Positions 6,901-15,944 of a stretch of 64,000 nt of DNA are shown piece after piece. Each line of letters begins with the position of its first letter. Within the stretch, counting starts at the first letter, position 1. The stretch is taken from positions 2,914,001-2,978,000 of the forward strand of contig NZ_CP097320.1 in assembly GCF_023515995.1 (NCBI RefSeq), read 5' to 3'. The notes below the pieces were generated by a model. It made no database searches. It was given only the letters and a program-made list of their open reading frames with translations, and had not been told where the DNA came from. The position numbers and the translations under genes are program-made. This DNA is from Candidatus Mycobacterium methanotrophicum (lineage in GTDB: Bacteria > Actinomycetota > Actinomycetes > Mycobacteriales > Mycobacteriaceae).

Positions 6901-9885
6901 CTACCTGTGCAGCAACCACCGATGCCCGGCACCGTTCGTCACCAGGGGGTGGGATTCGTTCGTGGTCCGTGTCTGTTTCGCGGAACCATTCGTAACAGGC
7001 GCGGAGGAGCCGTTGATCGCTGTGATGGCAAGTTCGAGATCGGCCGACACGGGGCCATATCTGACGCGGGCCGGCCGCGAGCGAACGGTCAACGGCCACC
7101 AGAACCACCGTCCCAACAGTGCGGCGATAGACGGAGTCAGAAAAGCACGCACGATCAGCGTATCGAACACTAGACCGAGAGCAACGGTCGTGCCCACCTG
7201 GCCCACCATTCGTAGGTCGCTGACCACCAGGGAGGCCATAGTGAACGCGAACACCAGCCCAGCGGCGGTCACGACCTTGCCAGTGCCGCCCATCGAACGG
7301 ATGATGCCTGTCTTCAGCCCGGCGCCTATCTCTTGTTTGAACCGAGCGACGAGGAGCAAGTTGTAGTCCGATCCCACGGCCAGCAGGACGATCACGGACA
7401 TCACCATCACGAGCCAGTGCAGGTTGAAGCCGAGAATGTATTGCCAGAGCAGTACGGAGAGCCCGAACGAAGACCCCAGTGACAGCGCCACCGTACCCAC
7501 GATCACGAGCGCGGCGACGATACTTCGGGTGATCATCAACATGATGATGAAGATCATGCAGAGTGACGCAATTCCCGCAATCAAAAAGTCGTAGTTCGCC
7601 GCTGTCTGTAAGTCCTTGAAGATCGACGCGGTGCCGGCAATATAGACCTTGGAGTCCTCTAGCGGCGTACCTTTGAGAGCCTCGTAGGCAGCCGTCCTTA
7701 ACGCCCCGATCCGTGCGATGCCCTCGTCTGTGGCGGGGTCTCCCCTGTGTGAAATGATGAAGCGAGCCGCCTTCCCGTCGGGTGACACGAACAGCTTCAT
7801 GACCCGTTGGAAGTCCGGGTTGGCGAAAACCTCTCGAGGCAGGTAGAAGGAGTCGTCGCTTTTTGCGGCGTCAAAATCCTGACCCATGGCAGTCGCATCG
7901 CCACTCAGCTGGTCTGCCTGGTCGAACATTCCCGACACTGTGCTGTGCATACTCAGCACCATGGTCCGCACGCTTTTCATGGTGGCGATCTGCGGCGGCA
8001 ACAGCGCGAGCAGTTGTGGCAGGGCAGCATCGGTGCTATCCAGGTCTTTAACGAGATCGCTCAGCTTATCGCTGAGCTTGTCGACCCCACCCATTGACTG
8101 GTATACAGACTTTATCGCCGAGCAAATTTGAACATTGTCGCAGTTCGGATCCGCATCGAAATAACCGCGAAGCGGTCGTAGAGTCGTATTGACGTTGTCG
8201 ATATTTTGTCTCACTTCAGCGGCGATCGCTTCTGTTTCTTTCGTGACACCGACCATGTGGTGACTTGTCCCGGCGAGCTGTTGCATCAGGGTATTCATGT
8301 GCTCCGCAGCCGTGATAGTACCGCCCAGCTCGTCGGCTAGCTTCATCATGTCATCGAGCCGCGACTTCGCGAATTTTATATTCTCTAGCTGCCCAGCTGT
8401 TTGCATGCTGAGCAGAAATGGTATCGATGTGTGCGCAAGTGGCGTGCCCTCGGGCCGAGTAATGCTTTCTACCCGAGAAATACCTTCAACGCGGAAAATC
8501 CCTTTGGCTAGTTTGTCTAAGACCAAGAAGTCTGCTGAATTACGCATATCATGGTCGGACTCGATCAACAGGATTTCAGGCATCAAACGCGCCTGCGAGA
8601 AATGGCGCTCCGCGGCGGCGATCCCGATGTTTCCAGGGATATCGCGGGGCAAATACAACCGGTCTTTGTAGCTCACCTTATATCCCGGTAACGCCACCAG
8701 GCCGACCAATGTCACCGCGCACGTGGCGGCGAAAATCGGCCCGGGCCAGCGCACGACTGCAGTGCCTACCCGTCGCCACCCGCGTACCTTGATCTTGCGC
8801 TTTGGATCGAGCAGGCTGAAGCGACCGCACACCGCAAGGACTGCCGGAACCAGTGTTAGCGCCACCGCGACTGTGATCAGCATGGCTATTGCGCAGGGTG
8901 CGCCCAGGGTCTGGAAAATCGGCAACCGGGTAAAACTGAGGCAATATGTTGCACCGGCGATAGTCAAACCCGAGGCCAAGACCACGTGTGCGACGCCGTG
9001 ATAAGCCGTGTAGTAAGCCGTCTCCCGATCTTCGCCAGCCTGGCGCGCCTCGTGATAACGCCCGATAAAGAATATTCCGTAGTCCGTGCCCGCCGCTACC
9101 GTGAGGGACACCAGAAGATTTATAGCAAAAATCGAAACCCTGATGATGTCGTGTTCGGCGAGAAGTGCGATAATACCCCGGGCCACCGCTAATTCGATGC
9201 CGACCATGACCAACAAAAGAATTACGGTCAGGAACGAACGATACACGAGAAGTAACATGATGAAGATCACCGCGACTGTTGCCACCATGACCTTGATGAC
9301 CGTCCGGTCGCCGCTGTGGTACATATCTGTCACCAGCGCCGCCGGCCCGGTGACGTAGGCCTTAATCGCCTTTGGGGAAGGGGTGTGCTGGATAATGTTC
9401 CGGACCGCGTCGACGGATTGGTTCGCTTTCGCCTCGCCCTGGTTACCCGCGAGGTACACCTGAACGTAGGCGGCTTTACCGTCGGCGCTTTGCGCAGCAG
9501 CTGCCGTCAGCGGATCACCCCAGAAATCCTGGAGATACTGCACATGCTTTGTGTCTGCCTTCAGCTGGCGAATCAAACTATCGTAATACTTATGGGCAGC
9601 CTCCCCGAGAGGTTGCTCCCCTTCTAAGACGATCACCGCCACGCTGTCGGAATTCGATTCCTTGAACAGCTCTCCCATGCGTGCCATTGCTTTCACCGAC
9701 GACGCATCTTTGGTACTGAGTGATACGGCATGATTCGCGGCGACCTGTTCGAGCGACGGCACGCCAAAACTCACCATGAGCGTGACCGCCACCCAGCTCA
9801 GAATGATGGGCACAGCGAATTTACGGACCGCTCCCGCCACGGCCACCCGTGCAGCGCGCTCATTGCTCGCTCGATGGTTGTTCAT
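6901..9885 (-). CDS. MmpL-family RND lipid transporter
   Basis: 994 residues, typical for the MmpL4/MmpL5/MmpL12-like branch. An N-terminal membrane helix (near 25-45) is followed by a large periplasmic domain, a first helix bundle with the proton-relay pair in [15 protein letters not shown], a second long periplasmic loop, and a second bundle with [15 protein letters not shown]. Both Asp-Tyr pairs are present, so the transporter looks intact. MmpL proteins move envelope lipids or siderophores across the inner membrane and usually act with a small MmpS. Its start overlaps the stop of a truncated mmpS by 4 bp, so the normal MmpS partner is lost. The cargo is unknown; the nearby DIM-type genes make a related lipid plausible. 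Confidence 0.88.
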   Translation of the reverse strand: MNNHRASNERAARVAVAGAVRKFAVPIILSWVAVTLMVSFGVPSLEQVAANHAVSLSTKDASSVKAMARMGELFKESNSDSVAVIVLEGEQPLGEAAHKYYDSLIRQLKADTKHVQYLQDFWGDPLTAAAAQSADGKAAYVQVYLAGNQGEAKANQSVDAVRNIIQHTPSPKAIKAYVTGPAALVTDMYHSGDRTVIKVMVATVAVIFIMLLLVYRSFLTVILLLVMVGIELAVARGIIALLAEHDIIRVSIFAINLLVSLTVAAGTDYGIFFIGRYHEARQAGEDRETAYYTAYHGVAHVVLASGLTIAGATYCLSFTRLPIFQTLGAPCAIAMLITVAVALTLVPAVLAVCGRFSLLDPKRKIKVRGWRRVGTAVVRWPGPIFAATCAVTLVGLVALPGYKVSYKDRLYLPRDIPGNIGIAAAERHFSQARLMPEILLIESDHDMRNSADFLVLDKLAKGIFRVEGISRVESITRPEGTPLAHTSIPFLLSMQTAGQLENIKFAKSRLDDMMKLADELGGTITAAEHMNTLMQQLAGTSHHMVGVTKETEAIAAEVRQNIDNVNTTLRPLRGYFDADPNCDNVQICSAIKSVYQSMGGVDKLSDKLSDLVKDLDSTDAALPQLLALLPPQIATMKSVRTMVLSMHSTVSGMFDQADQLSGDATAMGQDFDAAKSDDSFYLPREVFANPDFQRVMKLFVSPDGKAARFIISHRGDPATDEGIARIGALRTAAYEALKGTPLEDSKVYIAGTASIFKDLQTAANYDFLIAGIASLCMIFIIMLMITRSIVAALVIVGTVALSLGSSFGLSVLLWQYILGFNLHWLVMVMSVIVLLAVGSDYNLLLVARFKQEIGAGLKTGIIRSMGGTGKVVTAAGLVFAFTMASLVVSDLRMVGQVGTTVALGLVFDTLIVRAFLTPSIAALLGRWFWWPLTVRSRPARVRYGPVSADLELAITAINGSSAPVTNGSAKQTRTTNESHPLVTNGAGHRWLLHR

Positions 9886-9978
9886 GCGGCCTTCACCAGA
9901 TGATGTGCGGAGGCGTTCACTTTATTGGAAACTTTCTCGAATCTGACCTGACCGTAGACCACGATGCTTTCCCCGGTT
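9882..9978 (-). pseudogene. mmpS, C-terminal remnant
   Basis: The last 30 or so residues before the TGA at 9882 ([19 protein letters not shown]...LVKAA) match the conserved MmpS C terminus (ITVDGKVRAERVSNEVNAY...LVK.A in MmpS4). The rest of the roughly 140-residue protein is gone, and IS110 sequence begins upstream. The conserved Cys of the MmpS tail is not seen (AHHLVKAA). The ATGA overlap with mmpL is the normal mmpS-mmpL junction. This is the scar of the IS110 insertion or of an associated deletion. Confidence 0.7.
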
Positions 9979-9984
9979 AGCTGA

Positions 9985-11530
9985 TGTCCGTCACGGCGCC
10001 TCTGCGGCCGACAGTGCCGTGGAATCCTAATGAGTATTAGCGGGTGCGGCCTTCGGGCAGACTTGCTATCGGTAGCGGCCGGTGGGTGAGCACTGATGCC
10101 TCCTGGATTTCGAGTCCTGATGTCAGATCGTCGCCCCCACCGGTTCGCCCGGGAGAAGGGATCGCTGATGGGATGTCGTGCCCGCCCGCGTGGCGTGAGC
10201 ACTGCTTCATTAGGTCGCCGAGAGTTCTCCCGCACGCTGCCGGCTGTAACCCGGACAACTGCAGACAGGAGCGAGGAGTGGCGAAATTGCTGTACGTGGG
10301 CGACGATTGGGCGGAAGATCATCACGACGTCGAACTGATGGACTCGGCGGGACGCAGGCTGGCCAGGGCGCGGCTGCCCGAGGGCGCGGCCGGGATCGCG
10401 CGGTTGCACGCGATGATCGGCGCCGAGCTGGGCGCCGACGCCGACATGGCCGAGGTGGCGATCGGAATCGAGACCGACCGGGGCCCGTGGGTGGCCGCGC
10501 TGATCGCGGCCGGATACACCGTGTACGCGGTGAACCCGCTGTCGGTGGCCCGGTACCGGGAGCGGCACAGCGTCTCCGGCGCCAAGAGCGACCCGGCGGA
10601 CGCACACACGCTGGCCGACATGGTCCGCACCGACTCGCACCAGCTGCGCCCGGTGGCCGGCGACAGCGCGGCAGCCGAGGCGGTGAAAGTTGTTGCCCGC
10701 TCGCACAAGACGATGATCTGGGACCGCACCCGCCACACCCAGCGGCTGCGGCACGCGCTGCGCGAGTACTTCCCCGCCGCGCTGGAAGCCTTCGACGATC
10801 TCGACGCGGCCGATGCGCTGGAACTGCTCGGCAGAGCCCCCGACCCCGCGTCGGCGGCGAAGCTGAACCGCAGCCAGATCCGGGCCGCGCTCAAACACGC
10901 CGGTCGCCGCGACATCGACACCAAGACCAGCCGGATCCAGGACGCGCTGCGCGGCGAGCAGCTCGGCCGCGACCCGGTGATCACCACCGCGTACGCGGCT
11001 GCCACCCGCTCGATCGTGGCCGTGCTCACCACCCTCAACGAGCAGATCGCGATCCTGCAAGAGCAGGTGGAGGAGCATTTTCACCGGCACCCGGACGCTG
11101 AGATCATCCTGTCGCAGCCCGGCCTGGGACCGATCCTCGGCGCCCGGGTGCTCGCCGAATTCGGCGACGACCCAGCACGGTACGCCGACGCGAAGGCCCG
11201 CAAGAACTACGCCGGAACCAGCCCGATCACCCGCGCCTCCGGCAAGAAGAAGGTCGTGCTCGCGCGGTTCGTGCATCAGGACAGGCTCATCGACGCGCTG
11301 ATGACGCAGGCGTTCTCCGCGCTGCGCGCCTCGCCCGGCGCACGCGCCTACTACGACAAGCAACGCGCCCGCGGCCTCGGCCACAACCCCGCGCTGCGCC
11401 AGCTCGCCAACCGGCTCGTCGGAATCCTGCACGGCTGCCTCAAGACCCGCACGCTCTACGACGAAGCCACCGCCTGGCCGTCCCACAATCAAGATCAACA
11501 AACCGCCGCTTGACATTTAAGCTCCTGGGA
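9985..11530 (+). mobile_element. IS110-family insertion element (ends approximate)
   Basis: The element is defined by an intact IS110-type transposase (10278-11513) and by the loss of mmpS similarity at about 9980. IS110 elements lack long terminal inverted repeats, so the exact ends cannot be read here. The stretch 9985-10277 has no convincing gene and is probably the element's 5' untranslated and recombination region. It separates the mmpS-mmpL pair from its former upstream DNA. Confidence 0.7.
10278..11513 (+). CDS. IS110-family transposase (DEDD recombinase)
   Basis: 411 residues from GTG 10278, which has an AGGAGCGAGGAG ribosome site; the frame is open upstream, but similarity begins at AKLLYVGDDWAEDHHDVEL. 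That segment holds the first Asp of the N-terminal RuvC-like DEDD domain, followed by GIETDRGPWVAALI, and by SGAKSDPADAHTLADMVR with further acidic residues. The C-terminal transposase-20 domain includes ILSQPGLGPILGARVLAEFGD and the conserved RKNYAGTSPITRASGKKK. The protein looks complete, so the element may still be able to move. Confidence 0.9.
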   Translation: MAKLLYVGDDWAEDHHDVELMDSAGRRLARARLPEGAAGIARLHAMIGAELGADADMAEVAIGIETDRGPWVAALIAAGYTVYAVNPLSVARYRERHSVSGAKSDPADAHTLADMVRTDSHQLRPVAGDSAAAEAVKVVARSHKTMIWDRTRHTQRLRHALREYFPAALEAFDDLDAADALELLGRAPDPASAAKLNRSQIRAALKHAGRRDIDTKTSRIQDALRGEQLGRDPVITTAYAAATRSIVAVLTTLNEQIAILQEQVEEHFHRHPDAEIILSQPGLGPILGARVLAEFGDDPARYADAKARKNYAGTSPITRASGKKKVVLARFVHQDRLIDALMTQAFSALRASPGARAYYDKQRARGLGHNPALRQLANRLVGILHGCLKTRTLYDEATAWPSHNQDQQTAA

Positions 11531-11825
11531 TGTCTGACATGGTGAGTCTCCCACAACCGGTCAGCACCAGCACAGCCGGCAACATCCACCATCCGAGTTG
11601 AGGTTCGACATCCCTGCCCCCTCCGTCCGCGATTCTGCGCTCGCGCGGTGCCCGCGCCGACCGGCGTTGCGGCCAAGGCGTTAACGCCGACATCCACGTG
11701 GCGCCGCTGGGTGCCCCCGCGCGACTCCAGGTGGCTGTCTCCGCCAAAGTCCCTCGCCGAGAGTGCGGCGCCAATAGGATCTCCCGACGTTTCCGTGGGT
11801 GGGTTTTCATACTGCTCGGCCGGGT
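11514..11825. other. Intergenic stretch between IS110 and ISL3 debris
   Basis: 312 bp with no convincing gene. Short open frames on the minus strand have no recognisable family. The right end of the IS110 element must lie near its start. I see no repeat or RNA gene here. Confidence 0.4.
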
Positions 11826-12600
11826 AGCGCGGGGCACAGGCCACCGCGGGTGAGCATGGCCATGCCGATCAGCGCCTCAGGGCTGCGAAACCCGTAGGAA
11901 CGCTTGGTCAATGCCCGCAGATGGGGGTATTCGTGGCCTCGGAGCGAGCGTTCGACAGGCCATGATCGAGAGTGTTCAAAATCAGGTGGCGGTACCGGTC
12001 GATAGTGGCGGCGACCTTGACGAACTCCGGGATGCGGGAATGCTTGGCCCACGACAACCCAGCCGGCCAGCAGCTGGCGCCCGGGCTCGCCCTTAACCCG
12101 AAATAGCTCCCGGAGTTGCTCTTTGCAGCAAATACGCCCGATACAGCGTCTTGTTGGTGGCCTGGATGGCGGCCAGGCTGGTGCGCTGCGCACCGGACAG
12201 GTCGGTGGGATTCTTGCGCACCGCCCACATGGCGTGGCGGTCGCGGTGGCCGGTGGCCGCGGTGGTGCGCACCCGGACCTTGTCGAGGGCTTTCATCGCC
12301 CAGACCACGACATGAAATGGGTCGAGGCAGATCACGCAGCCGGGGCGCGCTCGGTGACCACGGCGTGGAGCCATTCGGCGCCATCACAGCTGACATGGGT
12401 CAACGCCGCGGCCCGTGGTGGTGCAGCACCCGCCGGATCCGGGTGTCCTGCTCACGAGTCATCTCGGCCACCTTGCGCACCGGCATCGCCGCCGCGAACT
12501 GCAGCAACAGCGCCTCGAACAGCAAGGTGAACCCCGATCCCTCCCGCGCCCACGGCGCCCCCACCTGGCGCACCCCGTGCACGGGGCAGCGCACCCGCGG
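11826..12600 (-). pseudogene. ISL3-family transposase remnant, frameshifted and internally deleted
   Basis: Fragments of one ISL3 transposase are spread over three minus-strand frames. From N to C: HARLPRVRCPVHGV with FTLLFEALLLQFAAAMPVRK (zinc-finger edge and helix), a jump to VICLDPFHVVVWAMKALDKV with AMWAVRKNPTDLSGAQ (catalytic core), then QLRELFRVKGEPGRQLLAGW and YGFRSPEALIGMAMLTRGG near the C terminus. At least two frame changes and one internal deletion separate them, so no active transposase is made. It abuts an IS630 fragment. Confidence 0.75.
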
Positions 12601-13000
12601 CAGCCGAGCGTGCAGGAACCCAGCCCGGCATCGGCTGGTGGGATGCGCGCGGCCGCTTTGACCTGGGCGATCTGCACCGCGGTGAACACTGGCGGGCGCC
12701 CGCAGCGTTTCGCATCGCCCAGCGCGGCCGCCCCGGGTGCCGCGCACCAGCGGCGCCGCCATTTGCGCACGGTGTCCTCGCACACCCGCAGCGACGCCGC
12801 GATCACCGCGTTCGGGATCCCTCGGCCGCGGCGAGCACGATCTTGGCCCGCGTGACCAGGCGTTGCTCGGTGCGCCCGGCCCGCACCAGGCGGCGCAGTC
12901 CGCGCCGCTGCGACCCGGTCAACGTGATCCGGCCGGCGGGCGGCATGGCGGGCTACTCCACGAGGCAATGATCGCGAATTGATAACACTAGACACTTCAG
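12601..13000 (-). pseudogene. IS630-type transposase remnant, N-terminal helix-turn-helix part
   Basis: On the minus strand, GIPNAVIAASLRVCEDTVRK is a helix-turn-helix, followed by WRRRWCAAPG and a RCGRPPVFTAVQIAQVKAAA segment typical of the N-terminal half of IS630-like transposases. Upstream residues (RRGLRRLVRAGR type) lie in another frame. The DDE catalytic half is absent because the frame runs into the ISL3 fragment near 12620. It records one IS landing in, or recombining with, another. Confidence 0.65.
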
Positions 13001-13060
13001 CCTCACCCATCACTCATGGTTTGTCGCCCAGCCACACCCCGTCGGGCACGATCACTGACC

Positions 13061-13396
13061 ATGGCCGCGCCCCCCGCATCGACGAAAACCTCCCTGCAAC
13101 AACGCCTGTCCGCCCATGCTCGGCAACGATGGCCCCAGCTCAACGGTGTCGAGGTGCGTTTCCGTGGCACGTTCGCCTACGTCACCGCCCGCCTGCCCGA
13201 CGGTGACTCCATGCCACTGATGCGGCTGCGTTACGGCGGATCAGCCTCCCGCTGGGGCTTCGCGAGCTACCTGGCCAGCAAGAACGGCTACCAAGACTCG
13301 GTACTACCCACCACCGGCCACACAGCAGGCTCACCCGAACACGCCCTCGACACCGCCTGCGGCCTCTACCTCGGCGACCCAACCGCCTGGACATGA
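13061..13396 (+). CDS. Small conserved hypothetical protein beside IS debris
   Basis: 111 residues from ATG 13061. It starts MAAPPASTKTSLQQRLSAHA and contains VRFRGTFAYVTARLPDG, LMRLRYGGSASRWGFASYLA and SPEHALDTACGLYLGDP. It is globular with no signal peptide or membrane helix. Proteins of this kind recur next to transposase genes in actinobacteria, but I know of no function. It runs outward from the IS630 fragment, so it could be cargo or a neighbour of the lost element. Confidence 0.55.
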   Translation: MAAPPASTKTSLQQRLSAHARQRWPQLNGVEVRFRGTFAYVTARLPDGDSMPLMRLRYGGSASRWGFASYLASKNGYQDSVLPTTGHTAGSPEHALDTACGLYLGDPTAWT

Positions 13397-13532
13397 CCCC
13401 CGACGAACTTATGGGCGCGAGCCCTAAGGTTTGTCTCAGTCTCCGGCTGAATGCATTCTTGGGTTTTCGTAGGAGACGCCGATAGCCCCTGTTAACGTCG
13501 TTCAACACAGACGTCGGAGAGGTGGCGTCCGT

Positions 13533-13568
13533 CGAGTCTTGAACCACTGGCGAGTCTTGAACCACTGG
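13533..13568. repeat. 18-bp perfect tandem repeat upstream of a broken fadD
   Basis: CGAGTCTTGAACCACTGG occurs at 13533-13550 and again at 13551-13568 with no spacer, ending 18 bp before the ATG of the first fadD remnant. It lies in the leader of that gene and may be a replication-slippage product. Confidence 0.8.
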
Positions 13569-13586
13569 AACCAAAAGGGGTGTCTG

Positions 13587-14265
13587 ATGCCGGCGAGCCA
13601 CTCTTGCATGCCTGACGTACTCGCGGAACGGGCCCGGCAGCGCCCGGATTTGCTGGCCCACACGTTCATCGACTACGAAGTGGATCCCGCCGGAAACTCC
13701 GAGACCTTGACGTGGGCTCAGGTTCACCGGCGCGTGCAGGTCATCGCCGCGGAACTCGCTTCCTGCGGGTCGCCGGGTGACCGCGTCGCGATCGTCGCTC
13801 CGCAGGGCCTGGAATACGTGATCGGGTTTTACGCTGCGATGGAGGGTGATTTCGTCGCGGTCCCGTCGCTGGTGCCGCAGTTCGGTGCGGCGACTGGAAA
13901 AAACCCGAACAGTCGCAGCGGACCTTCGGCGGACAGCTCCTCGATCCATCGCCCGGCACCCCGCTGGGGTCCTGGCTTCGCACCGGGGGCTTGGGCGTCA
14001 TCTACGAGGGCGAGCTGTTCATCATCGGCCGCATCAAGGATCTGCTGATCGTGGATGGGCGTAACCACTATCCTGACGACATCGAGGCGACGGTCCAGGA
14101 GATTAGCGGGGGTCGCGTCGCGGTGACCTCCGTTCCCGGTGATCGCCGCGAGCGCTGGTGCCGGCCGGCTCCATCCCGATCACTACCAGCGGCAAGGTCC
14201 GCCGTTCCTCGTGCATTGAGTATTGCCTGCAGGACGAATTCACCCGGATGGACACCACCTCATGA
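13587..14265 (+). pseudogene. fadD26-like fatty-acyl-AMP ligase, remnant 1 (two internal deletions)
   Basis: ATG 13587, after an AAAAGGGG ribosome site, starts a FadD26-type protein (AHTFIDYEVDPAGNSETLTW, then [20 protein letters not shown]). Near 13890, after VPQFGA, it jumps to a region corresponding to about residue 425 of the intact copy ([27 protein letters not shown]), so about 1 kb is missing. A second gap at about 14155 joins GDRRERW to the [13 protein letters not shown] segment in another frame. The conserved TGD motif reads TGG (LRTGGLGVI). The stop at 14265 matches the end of the intact copy. No functional enzyme can result. Confidence 0.85.
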
Positions 14266-14338
14266 CGTTTTTCGGCGACGCCGGAAAACCCGGATAGTGG
14301 CGTCCCCAGGGCGTCACACCGCAGGGGGAGTGAACGCA

Positions 14339-15059
14339 ATGTCAGCAATCGGATCTTTCACACCCGCTGTGCTGGGGGAACGTGCTCGGCAACAGCCGGC
14401 TGCGCCCGAGTACACGTTCATCGACGACGAGGTCGACCCAGCCGGGTATTCCCAAAGATTGACGTGGTCTCAGGCTCGTCGGCGCGCAACTGGTCGCCGC
14501 GGAACTCGCGTCCTGCGGATCGCCGGGTGATCGCGTGGCGATTTGCGCTCCGCAGGGCTTCGAGTACGTCGTCGGGTTCCTCGGCGTGGTGGAGGCGGGC
14601 TTCGTCGCGGTCCCGCTGTCCGCGCCGCGGTTCGGCGCGCACGACGAACGGCTTTCCGCGGCGTTGAGGGACAACTCGCCGGCGGCGATCCTGACACCAT
14701 CGGCCGTTGTCAACGACGTCGTCTCGTGTGCTCGGGCGCTCCCCTTGCCGCTGCCGGCAGTGATCGAGATCGATGCGCTCGACCTTGATACCCCAGCAGA
14801 CCTTCTCCATCAGCACGGGGCAGACCAAAACAGCTCTGCTACGATACGCTTCGGGTTCGACTCGTCAGCCGACCGGCGTCGTGAATATCTTCGCGAAATG
14901 TCGAGCAATGCTGTCCGACCATTTCGAGGACAACGGGTAAGGTTCCACCGCCGGATACCACGCTCGTCTCGTGGCCGCCCTTCTATCACGACATGGGCCT
15001 GCTGCTCGGAATTGTCGGTCCAGTGTTGGATCTCGCCGATCAAGGAAAATCCAGATTGA
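14339..15059 (+). pseudogene. fadD26-like fatty-acyl-AMP ligase, remnant 2 (N-terminal third, frameshifted)
   Basis: ATG 14339 starts another FadD26-type N terminus ([20 protein letters not shown]). A frameshift near 14490 moves the match to the frame reading [20 protein letters not shown] and VPLSAPRFGAHDERLSAALR. Similarity then decays through further frame changes and stops near a region equivalent to residue 230, just before the methyltransferase at 15074. Everything after the [10 protein letters not shown] region is missing. The retained part looks closer to the fadD at 40653 than to the one at 15945. Confidence 0.8.
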
Positions 15060-15073
15060 AGGACGGTTAGCGT

Positions 15074-15940
15074 ATGACGTCGATAAGCGAACGCGGGGCA
15101 TCAGCTGAATCCATTCAGCACCATTATGATGTAAGCGAGAGATTTTACTCACTCTGGCTAGACGAGTCCATGACGTATTCGTGCGGCTTGTGGCAGAACG
15201 ACGATGACTGTCTGTCGGCGGCGCAGACGCGGAAGATTGATTACCTGGTATCTCTGGCAGGCGCTGGTGGGCGGGAAAGGGTGCTGGACATCGGGTGCGG
15301 GTGGGGGTCGGTTATGCAACGATTGGTTGCCGAACACGGCGTGGAACATGTCACGGGTCTGACCTTGAGCGCAGCGCAGGCTCGCCGCATCGAGGACCTA
15401 CGCGACCCTCGCCTGGAAGTTCGGGTTCAGGACTGGGCTGACTTTGTTCCGGACGCGCCGTATGACACAGCAATTAGCGTTGGAGCCATGGAGCACTTCG
15501 TTAAGTTCGGATGGGAACGGTCAAAAAAGGTGGCAGCATATCGCCGGTTTTTCGAAAAGTGTCATGAGTCACTCAAGTCCGGGGCAGGTATGGCGCTGCA
15601 GACAATCGGCAAGGGGAACGTCGTACTCGACGCGCAAGGTCTGAGAGACACTATCTTCATGGCGCAGCACATATTTCCCGAATCAGATCCGCCGAGGCTC
15701 GCGGAAATATTGCACGCTACTGAGAAGCTCTTCGAGGTTCAATCAGTAGTCAACCATCGGGAACACTACGCGCGTACCTGCTCAGCCTGGCTCGAAAAGC
15801 TCCAGGCGCACAGGACTGAGGCGGGCGAAATTGTTGGCCCCGAAAAGGCAGAGATTTACGAAAAGTACCTCAAAGCCTCGATACGGCAGTTCCGGCTTGG
15901 ACACGCAAACCTTTATCGGATCTCGCTTTGTAGGGTGTGA
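15074..15940 (+). CDS. Cyclopropane-fatty-acid-synthase-family SAM methyltransferase
   Basis: 288 residues from ATG 15074, with AAGGA upstream. It opens with HHYDVSERFYSLWLDESMTY, the CFA synthase / mycolic methyltransferase entry motif. RVLDIGCGWGSVM is the SAM loop, GLTLSAAQARRI the second SAM contact, and AISVGAMEHFVK holds the conserved Glu equivalent to the (S)IGMFEHV motif. The family methylates or cyclopropanates double bonds of acyl chains; some members sit in polyketide clusters. It lies between fadD remnant 2 and the intact fadD, with only 4 bp to the latter, so both are likely co-translated. Its base composition looks visibly less GC-rich than its neighbours, suggesting a separate origin. 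It is not part of the known DIM gene set. Confidence 0.8.
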   Translation: MTSISERGASAESIQHHYDVSERFYSLWLDESMTYSCGLWQNDDDCLSAAQTRKIDYLVSLAGAGGRERVLDIGCGWGSVMQRLVAEHGVEHVTGLTLSAAQARRIEDLRDPRLEVRVQDWADFVPDAPYDTAISVGAMEHFVKFGWERSKKVAAYRRFFEKCHESLKSGAGMALQTIGKGNVVLDAQGLRDTIFMAQHIFPESDPPRLAEILHATEKLFEVQSVVNHREHYARTCSAWLEKLQAHRTEAGEIVGPEKAEIYEKYLKASIRQFRLGHANLYRISLCRV

Positions 15941-15944
15941 AACC

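Noticed and set aside
9979..11516. Long minus-strand open frame opposite the IS110 transposase
   Set aside because: Its bulk is the GC-rich antisense shadow of the transposase. Only the last 30 or so codons, matching MmpS, are meaningful.
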